From positions 1 through 64,000 of the forward strand of contig CANQXR010000004.1 in the NCBI GenBank assembly GCA_947627855.1: DNA of 64,000 bases, in the 5' to 3' direction. The notes beneath the pieces were generated by a model. It had not been told where the DNA came from. It searched no databases and was given only the letters and a program-made list of their open reading frames with translations. The translations under genes were made by a program, and so were the position numbers. Positions within the stretch are counted from its first letter, which is position 1. Every line of letters begins with the position of its first letter. This stretch comes from an uncultured Clostridia bacterium. GTDB lineage: Bacteria > Bacillota > Clostridia > Lachnospirales > CAG-274. Positions 1-9,153 of this stretch are shown piece after piece.

Positions 1-161
1 GCAGGGCGAAGCGAGGGGAAAAACGGGGGAGGGCGAAGCCCTCCCCCGTTTTTCCCCTCGCTTCGCCCTGCCCCCTGCGGTCCCTCGGCGGTATGCTTGT
101 CGGCGGGCTGTCAAACCGCTATGCGGTTTGACAGCCCGCCGACAAGCATACCGCCAAGGGG
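1..161. repeat. Composite palindromic element E1
   Basis: Two GC-rich hairpins lie back to back. The first (1-71) has perfect 34-bp arms with a GAA loop. The second (87-155) has perfect 33-bp arms with a TAT loop and carries the AAACCGC/GCGGTTT tip seen in other elements. The linker between them (72-86) contains CCCTGCGG. The element may begin upstream of the window. It lies 3' of the minus-strand lipoprotein gene. The first hairpin recurs almost unchanged in element E2. Short reading frames through it are palindrome artefacts. Confidence 0.9.
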
Positions 162-291
162 CCGAACTGCCCGGAAGATATTATAATGAAGAATGCGGTC
201 GGTGACAGAAAGGCTGTTGTGGGAGAGGTTATCGGGCAATAAAAAAGGCTGCTGCACCAAGATTTTTGGTGCAGCAGCCGATTATGCGTCT

Positions 292-921
292 TTAAAATAC
301 GGTAAAGGTTTCTTCTGCCGTTTCGCACAGAGAAACATTTTCTTCGTCATAAATCTGTCCGACAACAACATACACTTTATCCTTTGTACATATGGATTTT
401 GAAACGGAATAGAATTCCGCAATGTTTCCGTTATTGTCAGGAATCATAAATTTAATTGTATATGAATATATTTTCGCCTTGTCTTTATCTGTGCTGTCAA
501 AACTGAGGATCTCAATCTGATCGCCTGATATATCAGCGTCATTCAATATTTTTATTATATCGCTTTTCTTTTTCGGAACATTTTTGTATGTGCTGCCATC
601 ATCATCGGTGTAATATATATTTATACAATTTTTGCCGTCGGAAAAGCCTATACAGCCGTTTTCCTCAGAGCTTTTCTGCCATGCTGAGCTTGGCAGCATC
701 ATATATATACCTTCGCTTTCAAGCATAAATTCCTGTCCATCGGGGTTAAGCTTAAGCCCGTTGGCTCTTGCTGCCTCATACCCCGAAACGCTGTCCGCTT
801 CACTATCATAGAGTGTTTTTCCGGCGCTTTCCTGCGGATCTGCCTCTGCCACCCGGCTGCCGCAGCCTGCCGTTGTAAACAACATCAAAGCTATAATCAA
901 AGCTATTATATATCTGACCAT
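292..921 (-). CDS. Putative lipoprotein of unknown function
   Basis: A 209-residue protein with an N-terminal hydrophobic segment (about residues 3-15) followed by a lipobox ending at Cys20 (FTTAGC), so it is predicted to be lipid-anchored on the outer face of the membrane. The rest is hydrophilic and acidic, with no family I recognise. The start is supported by GAGGAG about 5 nt upstream of the ATG. It is the last gene 3' of rny (28-nt gap) and may be cotranscribed with it. Palindromic element E1 follows its stop codon. Confidence 0.75.
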   Translation of the reverse strand: MVRYIIALIIALMLFTTAGCGSRVAEADPQESAGKTLYDSEADSVSGYEAARANGLKLNPDGQEFMLESEGIYMMLPSSAWQKSSEENGCIGFSDGKNCINIYYTDDDGSTYKNVPKKKSDIIKILNDADISGDQIEILSFDSTDKDKAKIYSYTIKFMIPDNNGNIAEFYSVSKSICTKDKVYVVVGQIYDEENVSLCETAEETFTVF

Positions 922-949
922 AACATCTCCTCATAAGTACACAACAGAA

Positions 950-2512
950 TTAAGCGTAATCTATGGCTCGTGTTTCCCTTATAAGATTTACCTTTATTTT
1001 TCCCGGATATTCAAGCTCGGAATGTATTTTCTCGGCAATATCCCTTGCCATTATTTTCATACTGTCCTCGTCCACAAGCTCGGGAATTATAATAATCCGC
1101 AATTCACGTCCGGCCTGAATTGCGAAAGATTTTTCGACTCCGTTAAATGATGCCGCTATGTTTTCCAAAGCTTCAAGACGTTTTATGTAAGATTCAAGAG
1201 TTTCACGTCTTGCGCCCGGTCTTGCTGCGGATATGGCATCCGCCGCCTGAACCAGAACGGCAACAATGCTTTCCGGCTCAACATCTCCGTGGTGAGCCTC
1301 TACAGCATTTATAACTAAAGGTGATTCGTGATATTTACGGCAAAGTGCAACGCCAAGCTCTATATGAGAGCCGTCCACATCGTGGTCGATTGCCTTGCCT
1401 ATGTCGTGGAGAAGTCCGGCTCTTTTTGCCATAGTAGAGTCAAGACCAAGCTCCGCCGCCATTATTCCGCATAAATGGGATACTTCGATGGAATGCTTAA
1501 GTACGTTCTGACCATAGCTGGTTCTGAACTTAAGTTTGCCGAGCAGCCTTACAAGTTCGGGGTGGAGATTATGCACGCCTGCTTCAAAGGTTGCGCTTTC
1601 GCCTTCCTCCTTGATGTTCTGTTCGACTTCTTTCTTTGCTTTTTCCACCATTTCTTCGATTCTGGCAGGGTGAACCCTACCATCGATTATAAGTCTTTCA
1701 AGTGCTATTCTGGCAACCTCACGCCTCATAGCATCGAAACCGGATAAAATAACGGCTTCCGGCGTATCGTCAATTATAAATTCGATACCCGTAAGAGACT
1801 CAAGAGTCCTTATGTTTCTGCCTTCACGTCCTATTATTCTGCCCTTCATTTCATCGTTGGGCAGCGTGACAACCGAAACCGTGCTTTCAGCCACGTGATC
1901 TACGGCACAGCGCTGAATAGCATTGGCAATAATTTCTCTTGCTTTTTTGTCGCAGTCCTGCTTGATTAAAGCGTCATATTCCTTGATCATAACAGCCTTT
2001 TCGTGCTTAAGATCGTCCTCAAGTGACGACAGCATAAGCTCTCTGGCCTGTTCGGACGTAAGCCCCGCAATACGCTCAAGCTCTGCCTGACGTGCGCCTA
2101 AAAGCTCTTCAGCAGATTTAAGTTTTTTGTCAACATTTTCAAGCCTTTTTGTAAGAAGCTCTCCTCTTTTGTCAAGAGAATCCGACTTTTTGTCAAGATT
2201 TTCTTCCTTTTGCTGAAGGCGTTTTTCCTGACGTGAGATGTCGTTTTTGCGCTCTCTTACCTCTTTTTCAAGCTCGTTTTTTGTTCTGAGGCTTTCTTCC
2301 TTTGCTTCTACAAGAATTTCCTTTTTTCTTGCTTCGGCAGTTTTCTTTGCTTCAAGGATGATACTTTCAGCTTCTTTTTCAGCAGAACCTATAACTGACT
2401 CAGCAGTTCTTTTTCTGATCATATAGCCCACAAGAATGCCTATTCCCACAGAAGCCACAAAAATGACTGCCAATAGAATGATCATCCACATGGGCAGATT
2501 GATGGTTCGCAT
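950..2512 (-). CDS. rny: Ribonuclease Y
   Basis: RNase Y is the membrane-bound endoribonuclease that starts mRNA decay in Firmicutes. The 520-residue product has the full family layout: one N-terminal membrane segment (about 8-30), a long charged coiled coil (about 35-200), a KH RNA-binding domain with [15 protein letters not shown] (about 223-237), and an HD domain with LLHDIGKA (His-Asp near 368-369). An in-frame ATG lies 27 nt further upstream (2539) but has no ribosome binding site; AAGGAGG lies between the two ATGs, so 2512 is chosen. The spacing (about 14 nt) is long. The upstream 600 bp holds no other gene. Confidence 0.95.
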   Translation of the reverse strand: MRTINLPMWMIILLAVIFVASVGIGILVGYMIRKRTAESVIGSAEKEAESIILEAKKTAEARKKEILVEAKEESLRTKNELEKEVRERKNDISRQEKRLQQKEENLDKKSDSLDKRGELLTKRLENVDKKLKSAEELLGARQAELERIAGLTSEQARELMLSSLEDDLKHEKAVMIKEYDALIKQDCDKKAREIIANAIQRCAVDHVAESTVSVVTLPNDEMKGRIIGREGRNIRTLESLTGIEFIIDDTPEAVILSGFDAMRREVARIALERLIIDGRVHPARIEEMVEKAKKEVEQNIKEEGESATFEAGVHNLHPELVRLLGKLKFRTSYGQNVLKHSIEVSHLCGIMAAELGLDSTMAKRAGLLHDIGKAIDHDVDGSHIELGVALCRKYHESPLVINAVEAHHGDVEPESIVAVLVQAADAISAARPGARRETLESYIKRLEALENIAASFNGVEKSFAIQAGRELRIIIIPELVDEDSMKIMARDIAEKIHSELEYPGKIKVNLIRETRAIDYA

Positions 2513-2932
2513 AATAGATACTGATACCTCCTTATTCAATTTTCAAAGTGCAATTTGCAGGTACTTATAATTTATATAATAAATAATTTTAATATCAAAA
2601 ATAAATCAAGCACCTTTATTATATTATAACATTTGATGATTTATGTCAAGTCAATATTTTATAGCTGAAGGAATTTTACTTACCCAGATCACAATATCAA
2701 ATAAGATAACTTTATTACAACGGAATAAAATAATGGGATTGATGAATCTGCTCTTCTCAAATTGTGTAATTTCTAAACTTATACATAGAAACCGTTTCAG
2801 GTTCTGTGCAGGCAGTAAAAATCAATGCTGTCAGCAAGGAATACATTTGTTCTGTAATCTGTTTACAATGAATCGTTACGGTATTTCGGAAGTGGGAGCA
2901 GTTGAACCCAAAGGAAACAAGTTTGCCCACCA
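2513..2932. other. Gene-free stretch upstream of rny
   Basis: About 420 bp of AT-rich DNA between the rny start and element E2. It should contain the rny promoter on the minus strand; TATAAT-like boxes occur around 2620-2635, but I cannot fix one pair with confidence. A plus-strand reading frame from 2643 runs straight into the palindrome and has no recognisable protein or ribosome binding site, so it is not called. Confidence 0.5.
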
Positions 2933-3105
2933 CCCATTAAACCGCCTGCGGCAGTTTAAATGGGCGGCGAGCCGCGGGGGAGGGCGAAGCGAGGGGAAAA
3001 ACGGGGGAGGGCGAAGCCCTCCCCCGTTTTTCCCCTCGCTTCGCCCTCCCCCGCCCCGCCGGTCCGTCGTTTCGGAGCATCTGTGATGCGCAGAAACGGC
3101 GGGGC
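2933..3105. repeat. Composite palindromic element E2 (three hairpins)
   Basis: Three hairpins in a row: an imperfect one at 2933-2964 (AAACCGCC, TGC loop); a perfect 37-bp-arm hairpin at 2976-3052 with a GAA loop, whose inner 33 bp per arm match the first hairpin of E1; and an imperfect one at 3053-3105 closed by GCCCCGCC/GGCGGGGC. It ends 11 bp from the stop codon of the MATE gene, so it forms that gene's 3' end. The two near-identical hairpins of E1 and E2 bracket the lipoprotein-rny pair. Confidence 0.9.
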
Positions 3106-3116
3106 AAGCGTAAGCA

Positions 3117-4547
3117 TCAGATTCTGTCGATTTTGATGTTGGGTACAGATTTGTTTATTGCATTCAATTGTCTGTATGTGGATACGATTACTATTAATGA
3201 GAGTACAAATGTAAGTATATCCGATGTGGGCATTGAATAAAGAACTCCGTCAAGCCCGAAGAATATAGGCAGCAGGAGAGCAAAACCAACGCCGAATACA
3301 ATTTCTCTCACCATAGAAAGCATGGTCGAGGCGAAAGCCTTGCCCATGGCCTGAAGAAATATAAATGATGCTTTATTTACACAGGCGAAAATCATCATAC
3401 AGAGGTAAATCCTGAATGCTTTCAATGCAAATTCCGTATAGTATATACTTTCGTTTGAGGCTCCGAAAATGCCAATTAGCCGTTGAGGGAAAAATTCAAC
3501 TATTATTAATGCGGCAAGCCCAACGAGTGCTTCGGCTGAGAGCAGTTTTGTGAAAAGCTCCTTTACTCTGTTGGTCAGCCCTGCGCCCATGTTATAGCCT
3601 ACAATGGGAATGCAGCCTGCCGCCATGCCTACAACAATGGATATAACTATCTGGAAAAATTTCATTACTATACCCACAACCGCCATTGGTATCTGAGCAT
3701 ACTGCTCCTGCCCGAATATTACGTCTGCCGCTCCGTATTTTTTTATCATATTGTTTATTGCCGCCATTGCAGCCACAAGAGAAATCTGTGATAAAAAGCT
3801 GCATATTCCGAGAACAAGGGTATTTCCGATTATTTTACCGTTGAGTCTAAAATCTTTCTTTGAGAGTCTGACGGCTTTTGTGTTGAATAAATACCATACT
3901 GCAAGGACGGCGGTTGCTATTTGCCCTATAACAGTTGCTGCGGCGGCTCCCATCATTCCCCATCTGAATAAAAATATGAAAACCGGATCGAGTATAATGT
4001 TTATAAATGCTCCGGCAAGAGTTGATATCATTGCAAATCCGGGGCTTCCGTCCGAGCGTATAACAGGATTCATTGCCTGACCGAACATATAAAAGGGAAT
4101 GCCCAAAGAAATGTAGAAGAAATATTCCTTTGAATAATTGAATGTTTCCGCATTTACAGTCCCTCCGAACATGGCGATTATGGGACTGCCGAATACAACA
4201 TACAATACGCATAAAAACAGGCTGAGAAATACGGTAAGTACAACAGAACTGCCTATGCTTTTGCCTGCGTCTTCCCTGTTGTTTTTTCCCAGACTAAGAC
4301 TTACGAATGCACAGCAGCCATCGCCTATCATTACGGCAATTGCCAGCGCTATGACTGTCAAAGGAAAAACCACTGTATTTGCGGCGTTTCCGTATGAGCC
4401 GAGGTAAGCGGCATTTGCAATGAAAATCTGATCCACAATGTTATACAAAGCGCCTACAAGAAGCGAAATTATACAGGGGACGGCATATTTTTTCATAAGT
4501 CTGCCAACAGGCTCCTCAGCCAAAAAAGAATTTGATTTTGTTTTCAC
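3117..4547 (-). CDS. MATE family efflux transporter
   Basis: A 476-residue polytopic membrane protein of the multi-antimicrobial extrusion (MATE) family, cation-coupled exporters of organic cations, drugs or metabolites. Length, about 12 hydrophobic segments, the N-terminal RLMKKYAVPCIISLLVGALYN-like opening (first 20 residues of it fit the NorM/DinF pattern) and the internal duplication fit the family. It starts with GTG; AAAGGAG lies 9 nt upstream. The substrate cannot be read from sequence. The transcript appears to begin with a hairpin plus T-run just upstream of the start, which suggests attenuation. Element E2 abuts its stop codon. Confidence 0.9.
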   Translation of the reverse strand: MKTKSNSFLAEEPVGRLMKKYAVPCIISLLVGALYNIVDQIFIANAAYLGSYGNAANTVVFPLTVIALAIAVMIGDGCCAFVSLSLGKNNREDAGKSIGSSVVLTVFLSLFLCVLYVVFGSPIIAMFGGTVNAETFNYSKEYFFYISLGIPFYMFGQAMNPVIRSDGSPGFAMISTLAGAFINIILDPVFIFLFRWGMMGAAAATVIGQIATAVLAVWYLFNTKAVRLSKKDFRLNGKIIGNTLVLGICSFLSQISLVAAMAAINNMIKKYGAADVIFGQEQYAQIPMAVVGIVMKFFQIVISIVVGMAAGCIPIVGYNMGAGLTNRVKELFTKLLSAEALVGLAALIIVEFFPQRLIGIFGASNESIYYTEFALKAFRIYLCMMIFACVNKASFIFLQAMGKAFASTMLSMVREIVFGVGFALLLPIFFGLDGVLYSMPTSDILTFVLSLIVIVSTYRQLNAINKSVPNIKIDRI

Positions 4548-4571
4548 TGTTTATATCTCCTTTCAATAAGT

Positions 4572-4625
4572 AAAAAAAGAACGTGCTGCATTTAACCGGA
4601 CTTACGCAGTTAATGCAACACGTTC
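4572..4625 (-). terminator. Intrinsic terminator in the MATE gene leader
   Basis: On the minus strand, arms of about 16 bp (4610-4625 with 4579-4594, starting GAACGTG and ending CACGTTC-type, one mismatch) are followed directly by seven T residues (4572-4578). This is a full intrinsic-terminator shape, and it sits between a probable promoter (TATAAT near 4632-4637 read on the minus strand) and the MATE ribosome binding site near 4563. It may be an attenuator, or an operator for a dimeric regulator. No ligand-binding domain is recognisable upstream because the promoter is so close. Confidence 0.6.
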
Positions 4626-4757
4626 AATATTTATTATACTTGATCTGAAAAAAATTTCAAAGGTAAATTTTCACAAAAAATATTTGCATTTCTCTCATTT
4701 TCATTTGATATCTCTAATAAAAACAAGGAAAAAAGTTAAATTTTAACAAAATTACAG

Positions 4758-4786
4758 TTGAATTATTATGACATTTCGTTTATAAT
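4758..4786 (+). promoter_or_regulatory. Promoter of the beta-eliminating lyase gene
   Basis: TTGAAT (4758-4763) and TATAAT (4781-4786) with a 17-bp spacer give a near-consensus housekeeping promoter. Transcription would start near 4793, leaving a leader of about 70 nt before the ATG at 4863. No leader peptide with a Trp codon, as in E. coli tnaC, was found. Confidence 0.75.
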
Positions 4787-4862
4787 TAGTTTAACGGGGC
4801 TTTATCTGTTGAAAGTGTTAAAGCACCAAATCAATACGATCAGGTAAGAGGAGGATTTTATT

Positions 4863-6311
4863 ATGCCTGAAATCAAATTTTATAAGCATGAGCAGATACC
4901 TTTGGAAATGCACAAGGTAAAGATCGTACAGCAGCTTAAACTGCTTCCTGTGGACGAGAGAGTAAAGAAAATGAAAAAAGCGGGATTCAACACATTCCAG
5001 CTTCATAACGGCGATATCTTTATGGATATGCTTACCGATTCCGGAGTTAATGCCATGAGCGACGAGATGCTTGCCGGAATGATGAAGCCCGATGACGCTT
5101 ATGCAGGAAGCGAAACCTTCTATCGCATGAGGGACAAGCTTGAAGAAATTTTCGGAATAAAATATTTTCTGCCGGCACATCAGGGACGGGCTTGCGAGAA
5201 TATTCTTGCGACATATTATGTTAAACCCGATAACTGTGTAATCATGAACTATCATTTCACAACGGCAAAGGCTCATATTACAAGACTTGGCGGACGTGTT
5301 GAGGAGCTTGTTAAGGAAGAGGGACTTGTTTCAAAAAGCACGCTTCCCTTTAAGGGCGATATAGATCTTGATGCTGTAAAGGCTTGCATAGAAAAGGAAA
5401 CACCTGAAAACGTGCCTTTTATGAGAATTGAAGCAGGAACAAACCTTATCGGCGGACAGCCCATTTCATATGCAAATATGAAAGCCGTAACAGAGCTTGC
5501 CAAGAGCTATGGCATTCCCACTGTCCTTGATGCATCTCTTCTCCAGGACAACCTTTATTTTATAAAGACACGTGAGGAGAGTATGAAGGATAAGTCTATC
5601 CGTGAAATAACACGTATGATAGCAGATCTGTTCGATATAATCTATTTCTCAGGACGTAAATTCGGCTTTGCAAGAGGCGGCGGAATTCTGGTGAGAGATG
5701 AAGCTCTTTATCATTCTATGGAAGATCTTATTCCTATGTTTGAGGGATTCCTTACCTACGGCGGTATGTCCGTAAGAGAAATGGAAGCGCTTACCGTAGG
5801 CTTTGACGAAAGCATGGAAATGGATATTATTTCTCAGGGTCCTCAGTTTATAGATTACTGCGTAAGAAAGCTTGATGAATACGGCATACCTGTTATTACC
5901 CCCGGCGGAGGTCTGGGAGCGCACCTTGATGCTATGCAGTTTGTAGACCATATCCCGCAGGATCAATATCCCGCAGGAGCACTTGTTTGCGCACTGTATA
6001 TCTGCGGCGGCATAAGAGGCATGGAGAGAGGAACTCTTTCAGAGGAGCGCAATCCTGACGGAAGCGAAAGATTTGCCTCAATGGAGCTTGTCCGTATGGC
6101 TCTTCCTCGTCGTGTGTTTACTCTTTCACAGACAGAATATGTGATCGACAGAGTTAAGTGGCTGTATGACCACAGAAGGCTTATTGGCGGACTTCGTTTC
6201 ATACACGAACCAAAGACTCTTCGTTTCTTTACAGGTATTCTTGAAGCAACTTCGGATTGGCCCGAAAAGCTTGCTGAGGCTTACAAGGCAGATTTCGGTG
6301 CAGACCAATAA
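4863..6311 (+). CDS. Tryptophanase/tyrosine phenol-lyase family PLP lyase
   Basis: A 482-residue beta-eliminating lyase. Such enzymes split tryptophan, tyrosine or related amino acids to ammonia, pyruvate and indole, phenol or another leaving group. The whole length matches tyrosine phenol-lyase somewhat better than tryptophanase (LLTDSG-NAMSD, DDAYAGSETFY, FKGDIDL, MERG, PRRVFT). Seen residues: Tyr80, Arg109 in HQGRACEN, Phe132, Asn194 in TNLIGGQP, Asp223 and the likely PLP lysine Lys266 in SGRKFG. Two changes are odd: the usual Arg of DATR is Leu226, and the Lys before the PLP lysine is Arg265. The substrate is therefore open. GAGGAGG precedes the ATG. It stands alone, with its own promoter and element E3 after it. 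Confidence 0.85.
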   Translation: MPEIKFYKHEQIPLEMHKVKIVQQLKLLPVDERVKKMKKAGFNTFQLHNGDIFMDMLTDSGVNAMSDEMLAGMMKPDDAYAGSETFYRMRDKLEEIFGIKYFLPAHQGRACENILATYYVKPDNCVIMNYHFTTAKAHITRLGGRVEELVKEEGLVSKSTLPFKGDIDLDAVKACIEKETPENVPFMRIEAGTNLIGGQPISYANMKAVTELAKSYGIPTVLDASLLQDNLYFIKTREESMKDKSIREITRMIADLFDIIYFSGRKFGFARGGGILVRDEALYHSMEDLIPMFEGFLTYGGMSVREMEALTVGFDESMEMDIISQGPQFIDYCVRKLDEYGIPVITPGGGLGAHLDAMQFVDHIPQDQYPAGALVCALYICGGIRGMERGTLSEERNPDGSERFASMELVRMALPRRVFTLSQTEYVIDRVKWLYDHRRLIGGLRFIHEPKTLRFFTGILEATSDWPEKLAEAYKADFGADQ

Positions 6312-6326
6312 TATAGGATTTATGCC

Positions 6327-6425
6327 CGGTCATTCCGCCCCATCAAAGATGGGGCGGAATGACCGACCCGCGGCGGCGAGGGGCAGCAGGAGGGCGCGCA
6401 GCGCCCTCCTGCTGCCCCTCGCCGC
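6327..6425. repeat. Composite palindromic element E3
   Basis: Two hairpins: 6327-6365 with 18-bp arms and an AAA loop, and 6373-6425 with perfect 25-bp arms and a GCA loop. The linker ACCCGCG joins them. The element starts 15 bp after the lyase stop codon. Here the shorter hairpin comes first. Confidence 0.88.
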
Positions 6426-6502
6426 TGTGGAAGACCCTCCGGATTTTCTGATATAAACTTTAAAAAATTCTGCGATTTTAATGATTATTTTTCAAAGTAT
6501 GA

Positions 6503-6531
6503 TTGTAAAAAAAAGACGGCTGTGATATAAT
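6503..6531 (+). promoter_or_regulatory. Promoter of the ywlE-rpiB-upp group
   Basis: TTGTAA (6503-6508), a 17-bp spacer and TATAAT (6526-6531), with a TG one base upstream of the -10 box (extended -10). The predicted transcript starts about 50 nt before the ywlE ATG. Confidence 0.7.
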
Positions 6532-6587
6532 ATGTATGTATATGATTTTTTCATCATATAAGGCAAATTTAAAGAAAGAGGATAATA

Positions 6588-7007
6588 ATGAGGATAATTT
6601 TTGTATGTACAGGAAACACCTGCCGCAGCCCTATGGCTGAAATGGCAGCAAAGTTTTTGATCGCAGGGCACGAATTTTCTTCGGCAGGTATGCTGGCGCT
6701 TGAAGGCTCTCCTGTTTCGGCAAAGGCAATTCTGGCGCTTGAAAATGCCGGTATTCCATGTGAAGCCCATCTGTCAAGGAATTTAAGAGCCGATGATATC
6801 AGAAATGCCGATGTTATACTCACTATGACAGGGGCAATGAAGAGAAACTTTCCCAAGGAAGTCGGGAGTAAGGTTTTTACACTGAAGGAATATGTCGGCG
6901 AAAAAGGAGATATAGCAGATCCTTTCGGCGGCAGCATAAAGGATTATGAGAAATGCCTTGAAGATATACTTTTATGTATCAGAAAATTAAAGGAGAGGCT
7001 TAAATGA
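6588..7007 (+). CDS. ywlE: Low-molecular-weight protein phosphatase (YwlE-type)
   Basis: A 139-residue cytoplasmic phosphatase of the LMW-PTP family. The catalytic P-loop CTGNTCRSP is at residues 7-15 (nucleophile Cys7, Arg13) and the general-acid Asp lies in DPFGGS near residue 106. The Thr in the loop (GNTCRS) is the mark of the protein-arginine phosphatases of Bacillus YwlE, so arginine phosphatase activity is likely, though tyrosine phosphatase cannot be excluded. AAAGAGG precedes the ATG. It overlaps rpiB by 4 bp (ATGA), the same neighbour as in Bacillus. Confidence 0.88.
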   Translation: MRIIFVCTGNTCRSPMAEMAAKFLIAGHEFSSAGMLALEGSPVSAKAILALENAGIPCEAHLSRNLRADDIRNADVILTMTGAMKRNFPKEVGSKVFTLKEYVGEKGDIADPFGGSIKDYEKCLEDILLCIRKLKERLK

Positions 7008-7438
7008 TTGTTATAGGCTGTGACCATGGCGGCTATGAGCTTAAGGAAGAAATAACCGCTTACTTAAAAGAAAAAAACATAGAATTCAAAGATTTTGGCA
7101 TATACAGCGCAGAGCCGGCAGATTATCCCGACATTGCGCTCAGGGTCTGCGAAGCTGTTGTCAATGGAGAATGCGAAAAGGCCATACTTATATGCGGAAC
7201 GGGCATAGGCATGAGTATAGCCGCAAACAAGGTAAAGGGCATAAGATGCGCTCTTTGCGGCGATGTATATTCTGCGAAAATGACAAGACTTCACAATGAC
7301 AGCAATGTTCTTGCCCTGGGCGGACGAGTGATAGGAAAGGGACTTTGTGTTGAGATAATCGAAGCATGGCTCGGTACGGAATTTTCCGGGGAAGAAAGAC
7401 ATATCAACAGAATACGGAAGGTTATGTCCATAGAATAA
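7004..7438 (+). CDS. rpiB: Ribose-5-phosphate isomerase B
   Basis: A 144-residue RpiB/LacAB-type sugar phosphate isomerase that interconverts ribose 5-phosphate and ribulose 5-phosphate in the pentose phosphate pathway. Seen motifs are the N-terminal CDHGGYELKEE and the anion-hole loop CGTGIGMSIAANK with the catalytic Cys near residue 66. Length is normal. Its ATG overlaps the ywlE stop, so translation is probably coupled. An allose-6-phosphate or galactose-6-phosphate role is possible but there are no sugar transport genes nearby. Confidence 0.93.
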   Translation: MIVIGCDHGGYELKEEITAYLKEKNIEFKDFGIYSAEPADYPDIALRVCEAVVNGECEKAILICGTGIGMSIAANKVKGIRCALCGDVYSAKMTRLHNDSNVLALGGRVIGKGLCVEIIEAWLGTEFSGEERHINRIRKVMSIE

Positions 7439-7464
7439 AAAATAAAATATGAGGAGGTATAAAA

Positions 7465-8091
7465 ATGGGTAAACTTTACATAGCGGATCATCCGCTTATT
7501 CAGAGCAAAATAAGACGTCTGCGTGACAAAAGCACAAATAATAAAGAATTCAGGGAGCTTGTAAGCGAGCTTTCTTCTCTTCTTGTGTATGAAGCCACGA
7601 GAAATCTGCCCCTTAAGGATGTTGAAGTGGAAACACCAAACGAAATCACAAGAGGCAAGATACTCGACTGTGTAGTCGGTTTTGTGCCTATTTTCAGAAC
7701 GGGCATAAATATGGCGGAGGGTGCGTTGAGCATTATCCCTACTGCAAAAACAGGTCATATAGGCATTTACAGAGACCCCGATTCGCTTCAGCCCATAGAA
7801 TATTACTGCAAGCTGCCAAGCGCATCTGACGACCTACATATGTATCTTCTTGACCCCTGTATCGCAACAGGCGGAACCGACTCTCACGCCATAGATCTCC
7901 TTAAGGAAAGAAATATCAAAAACATATCCATAATATCCTTGGTCTGCGCTCCTGAAGCTGTGAAGAAGATACAGAGCGATCACACTGACGTTGACATCTA
8001 TGCAGCCGCAATGGACAGAGGAATAAACAAGTCAGGAAATATTCTGCCCGGTTTAGGCGATGTGGGATACAGACTGTACGGCACGAAATAA
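7465..8091 (+). CDS. upp: Uracil phosphoribosyltransferase
   Basis: A 208-residue enzyme that makes UMP from uracil and PRPP in pyrimidine salvage. It has the PRPP-binding loop in the form DPCIATGGTDSHAIDLL (usual DPMLATGGS) and the C-terminal PGLGDVGYRLYGTK end typical of Upp. AGGAGG lies 7 nt before the ATG. It is 26 bp downstream of rpiB, in a cluster common in Clostridia. Confidence 0.94.
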   Translation: MGKLYIADHPLIQSKIRRLRDKSTNNKEFRELVSELSSLLVYEATRNLPLKDVEVETPNEITRGKILDCVVGFVPIFRTGINMAEGALSIIPTAKTGHIGIYRDPDSLQPIEYYCKLPSASDDLHMYLLDPCIATGGTDSHAIDLLKERNIKNISIISLVCAPEAVKKIQSDHTDVDIYAAAMDRGINKSGNILPGLGDVGYRLYGTK

Positions 8092-8112
8092 TAAAAGAAG
8101 GGGGATCTTTTT

Positions 8113-9153
8113 ATGGCTCGTGACTGGCTTTTATATATTGCCACCTTCTCCATAGCCTTCGGAGTGTGTATCTTCACCACCCCTTCCGTAAAAAAACTTG
8201 CAAGAAAGCTCGGAGCTATGGATTATCCCAAATCAAGGGGACTTAATAAAGAGCCTATGCCCCTTATGGGCGGACTTGCAATGGTGGCAGGCTTCTTTGC
8301 TTCAATGGTTATAATTTCACCCTTTGTGGACGGACTGCCTAAAAGACAGCTTGCAGGCTTTGTTATCGGCGGTATAATAACCGTCATAACGGGTATGTTT
8401 GACGATGCCTATGAGCTTTCGGCGAAAGCAAAGTTTTCATCACAGCTTTTTGTGGCTGTTATAGTGGTTCTGTCGGGTACAAGAATAGATTTTGTTATGT
8501 ACCCGTTCTGGGAATATCTGAAAAACTTTTCGCCTGTAATAACTGTCATATGGATAATGGGCGTTATAAATGCCGTAAACCTTATAGACGGCGTTGACGG
8601 GCTTGCCGCCGGAGTGACCTCAATAGCCTCTGTCTGCCTTATGATATTGTGTGTTTTGTCCGGTACGGAGGTTGCGGTATTTCTTACAGCGGCTCTTGCA
8701 GGCAGCTGTTTCGGCTTTCTTCCCAGAAATTTCAGCCCTGCCGAAATATATATGGGAGATACAGGCTCGACCTTTCTTGGCTATGTGCTTGGCGTTGCGT
8801 CCTGCATAGGAGTATTCAAGTCTTATGCCATACTTTCAATAATAATAGCCGTTCTTGCTATGGCGCTGCCTATAATGGATACCACATTTGCTATTATAAG
8901 ACGACTTCTGAACCATAAGCCGATTATGGTAGGCGACAGGGGTCATCTTCATCACAGACTTATAGACAGCGGCTATTCTCATAAGCAGGCTGTTATTATA
9001 CTTTACGGCTTAAGTATAGTCAGCGCAGTGGTGGCAATACTCATAGCCATACAGGATTACAGGGCGACAATTGTTGTGGCATTATTCTTTATAATTCTGA
9101 TAATAATGCTCTACACATATGAAAAAAGAGTGGACAGGAACGAAAAAAAATGA
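8113..9153 (+). CDS. Undecaprenyl-phosphate sugar-1-phosphate transferase (TagO/WecA type)
   Basis: A 346-residue polytopic member of the MraY/WecA/TagO superfamily. These enzymes move a sugar 1-phosphate (usually GlcNAc-1-P) from a UDP-sugar to undecaprenyl phosphate on the inner membrane face, the first step of wall teichoic acid, capsule or O-antigen-like polymers. Seen are about ten membrane segments, the Mg-binding [28 protein letters not shown] and the basic loop RGHLHHRLI. The short form and the HLHHRL loop fit TagO/WecA rather than MraY. It overlaps the next gene by 4 bp. Confidence 0.88.
   Translation: MARDWLLYIATFSIAFGVCIFTTPSVKKLARKLGAMDYPKSRGLNKEPMPLMGGLAMVAGFFASMVIISPFVDGLPKRQLAGFVIGGIITVITGMFDDAYELSAKAKFSSQLFVAVIVVLSGTRIDFVMYPFWEYLKNFSPVITVIWIMGVINAVNLIDGVDGLAAGVTSIASVCLMILCVLSGTEVAVFLTAALAGSCFGFLPRNFSPAEIYMGDTGSTFLGYVLGVASCIGVFKSYAILSIIIAVLAMALPIMDTTFAIIRRLLNHKPIMVGDRGHLHHRLIDSGYSHKQAVIILYGLSIVSAVVAILIAIQDYRATIVVALFFIILIIMLYTYEKRVDRNEKK

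Noticed and set aside
2643..3086. 147-codon plus-strand frame upstream of rny
   Set aside because: Runs into the E2 palindrome, has no ribosome binding site, and the translation has no recognisable domain.
4793..4862. A tnaC-like leader peptide ahead of the lyase gene
   Set aside because: The 70-nt leader has no ATG and no Trp codon in a plausible small frame; a TTG-initiated 12-codon frame lacks a ribosome binding site.
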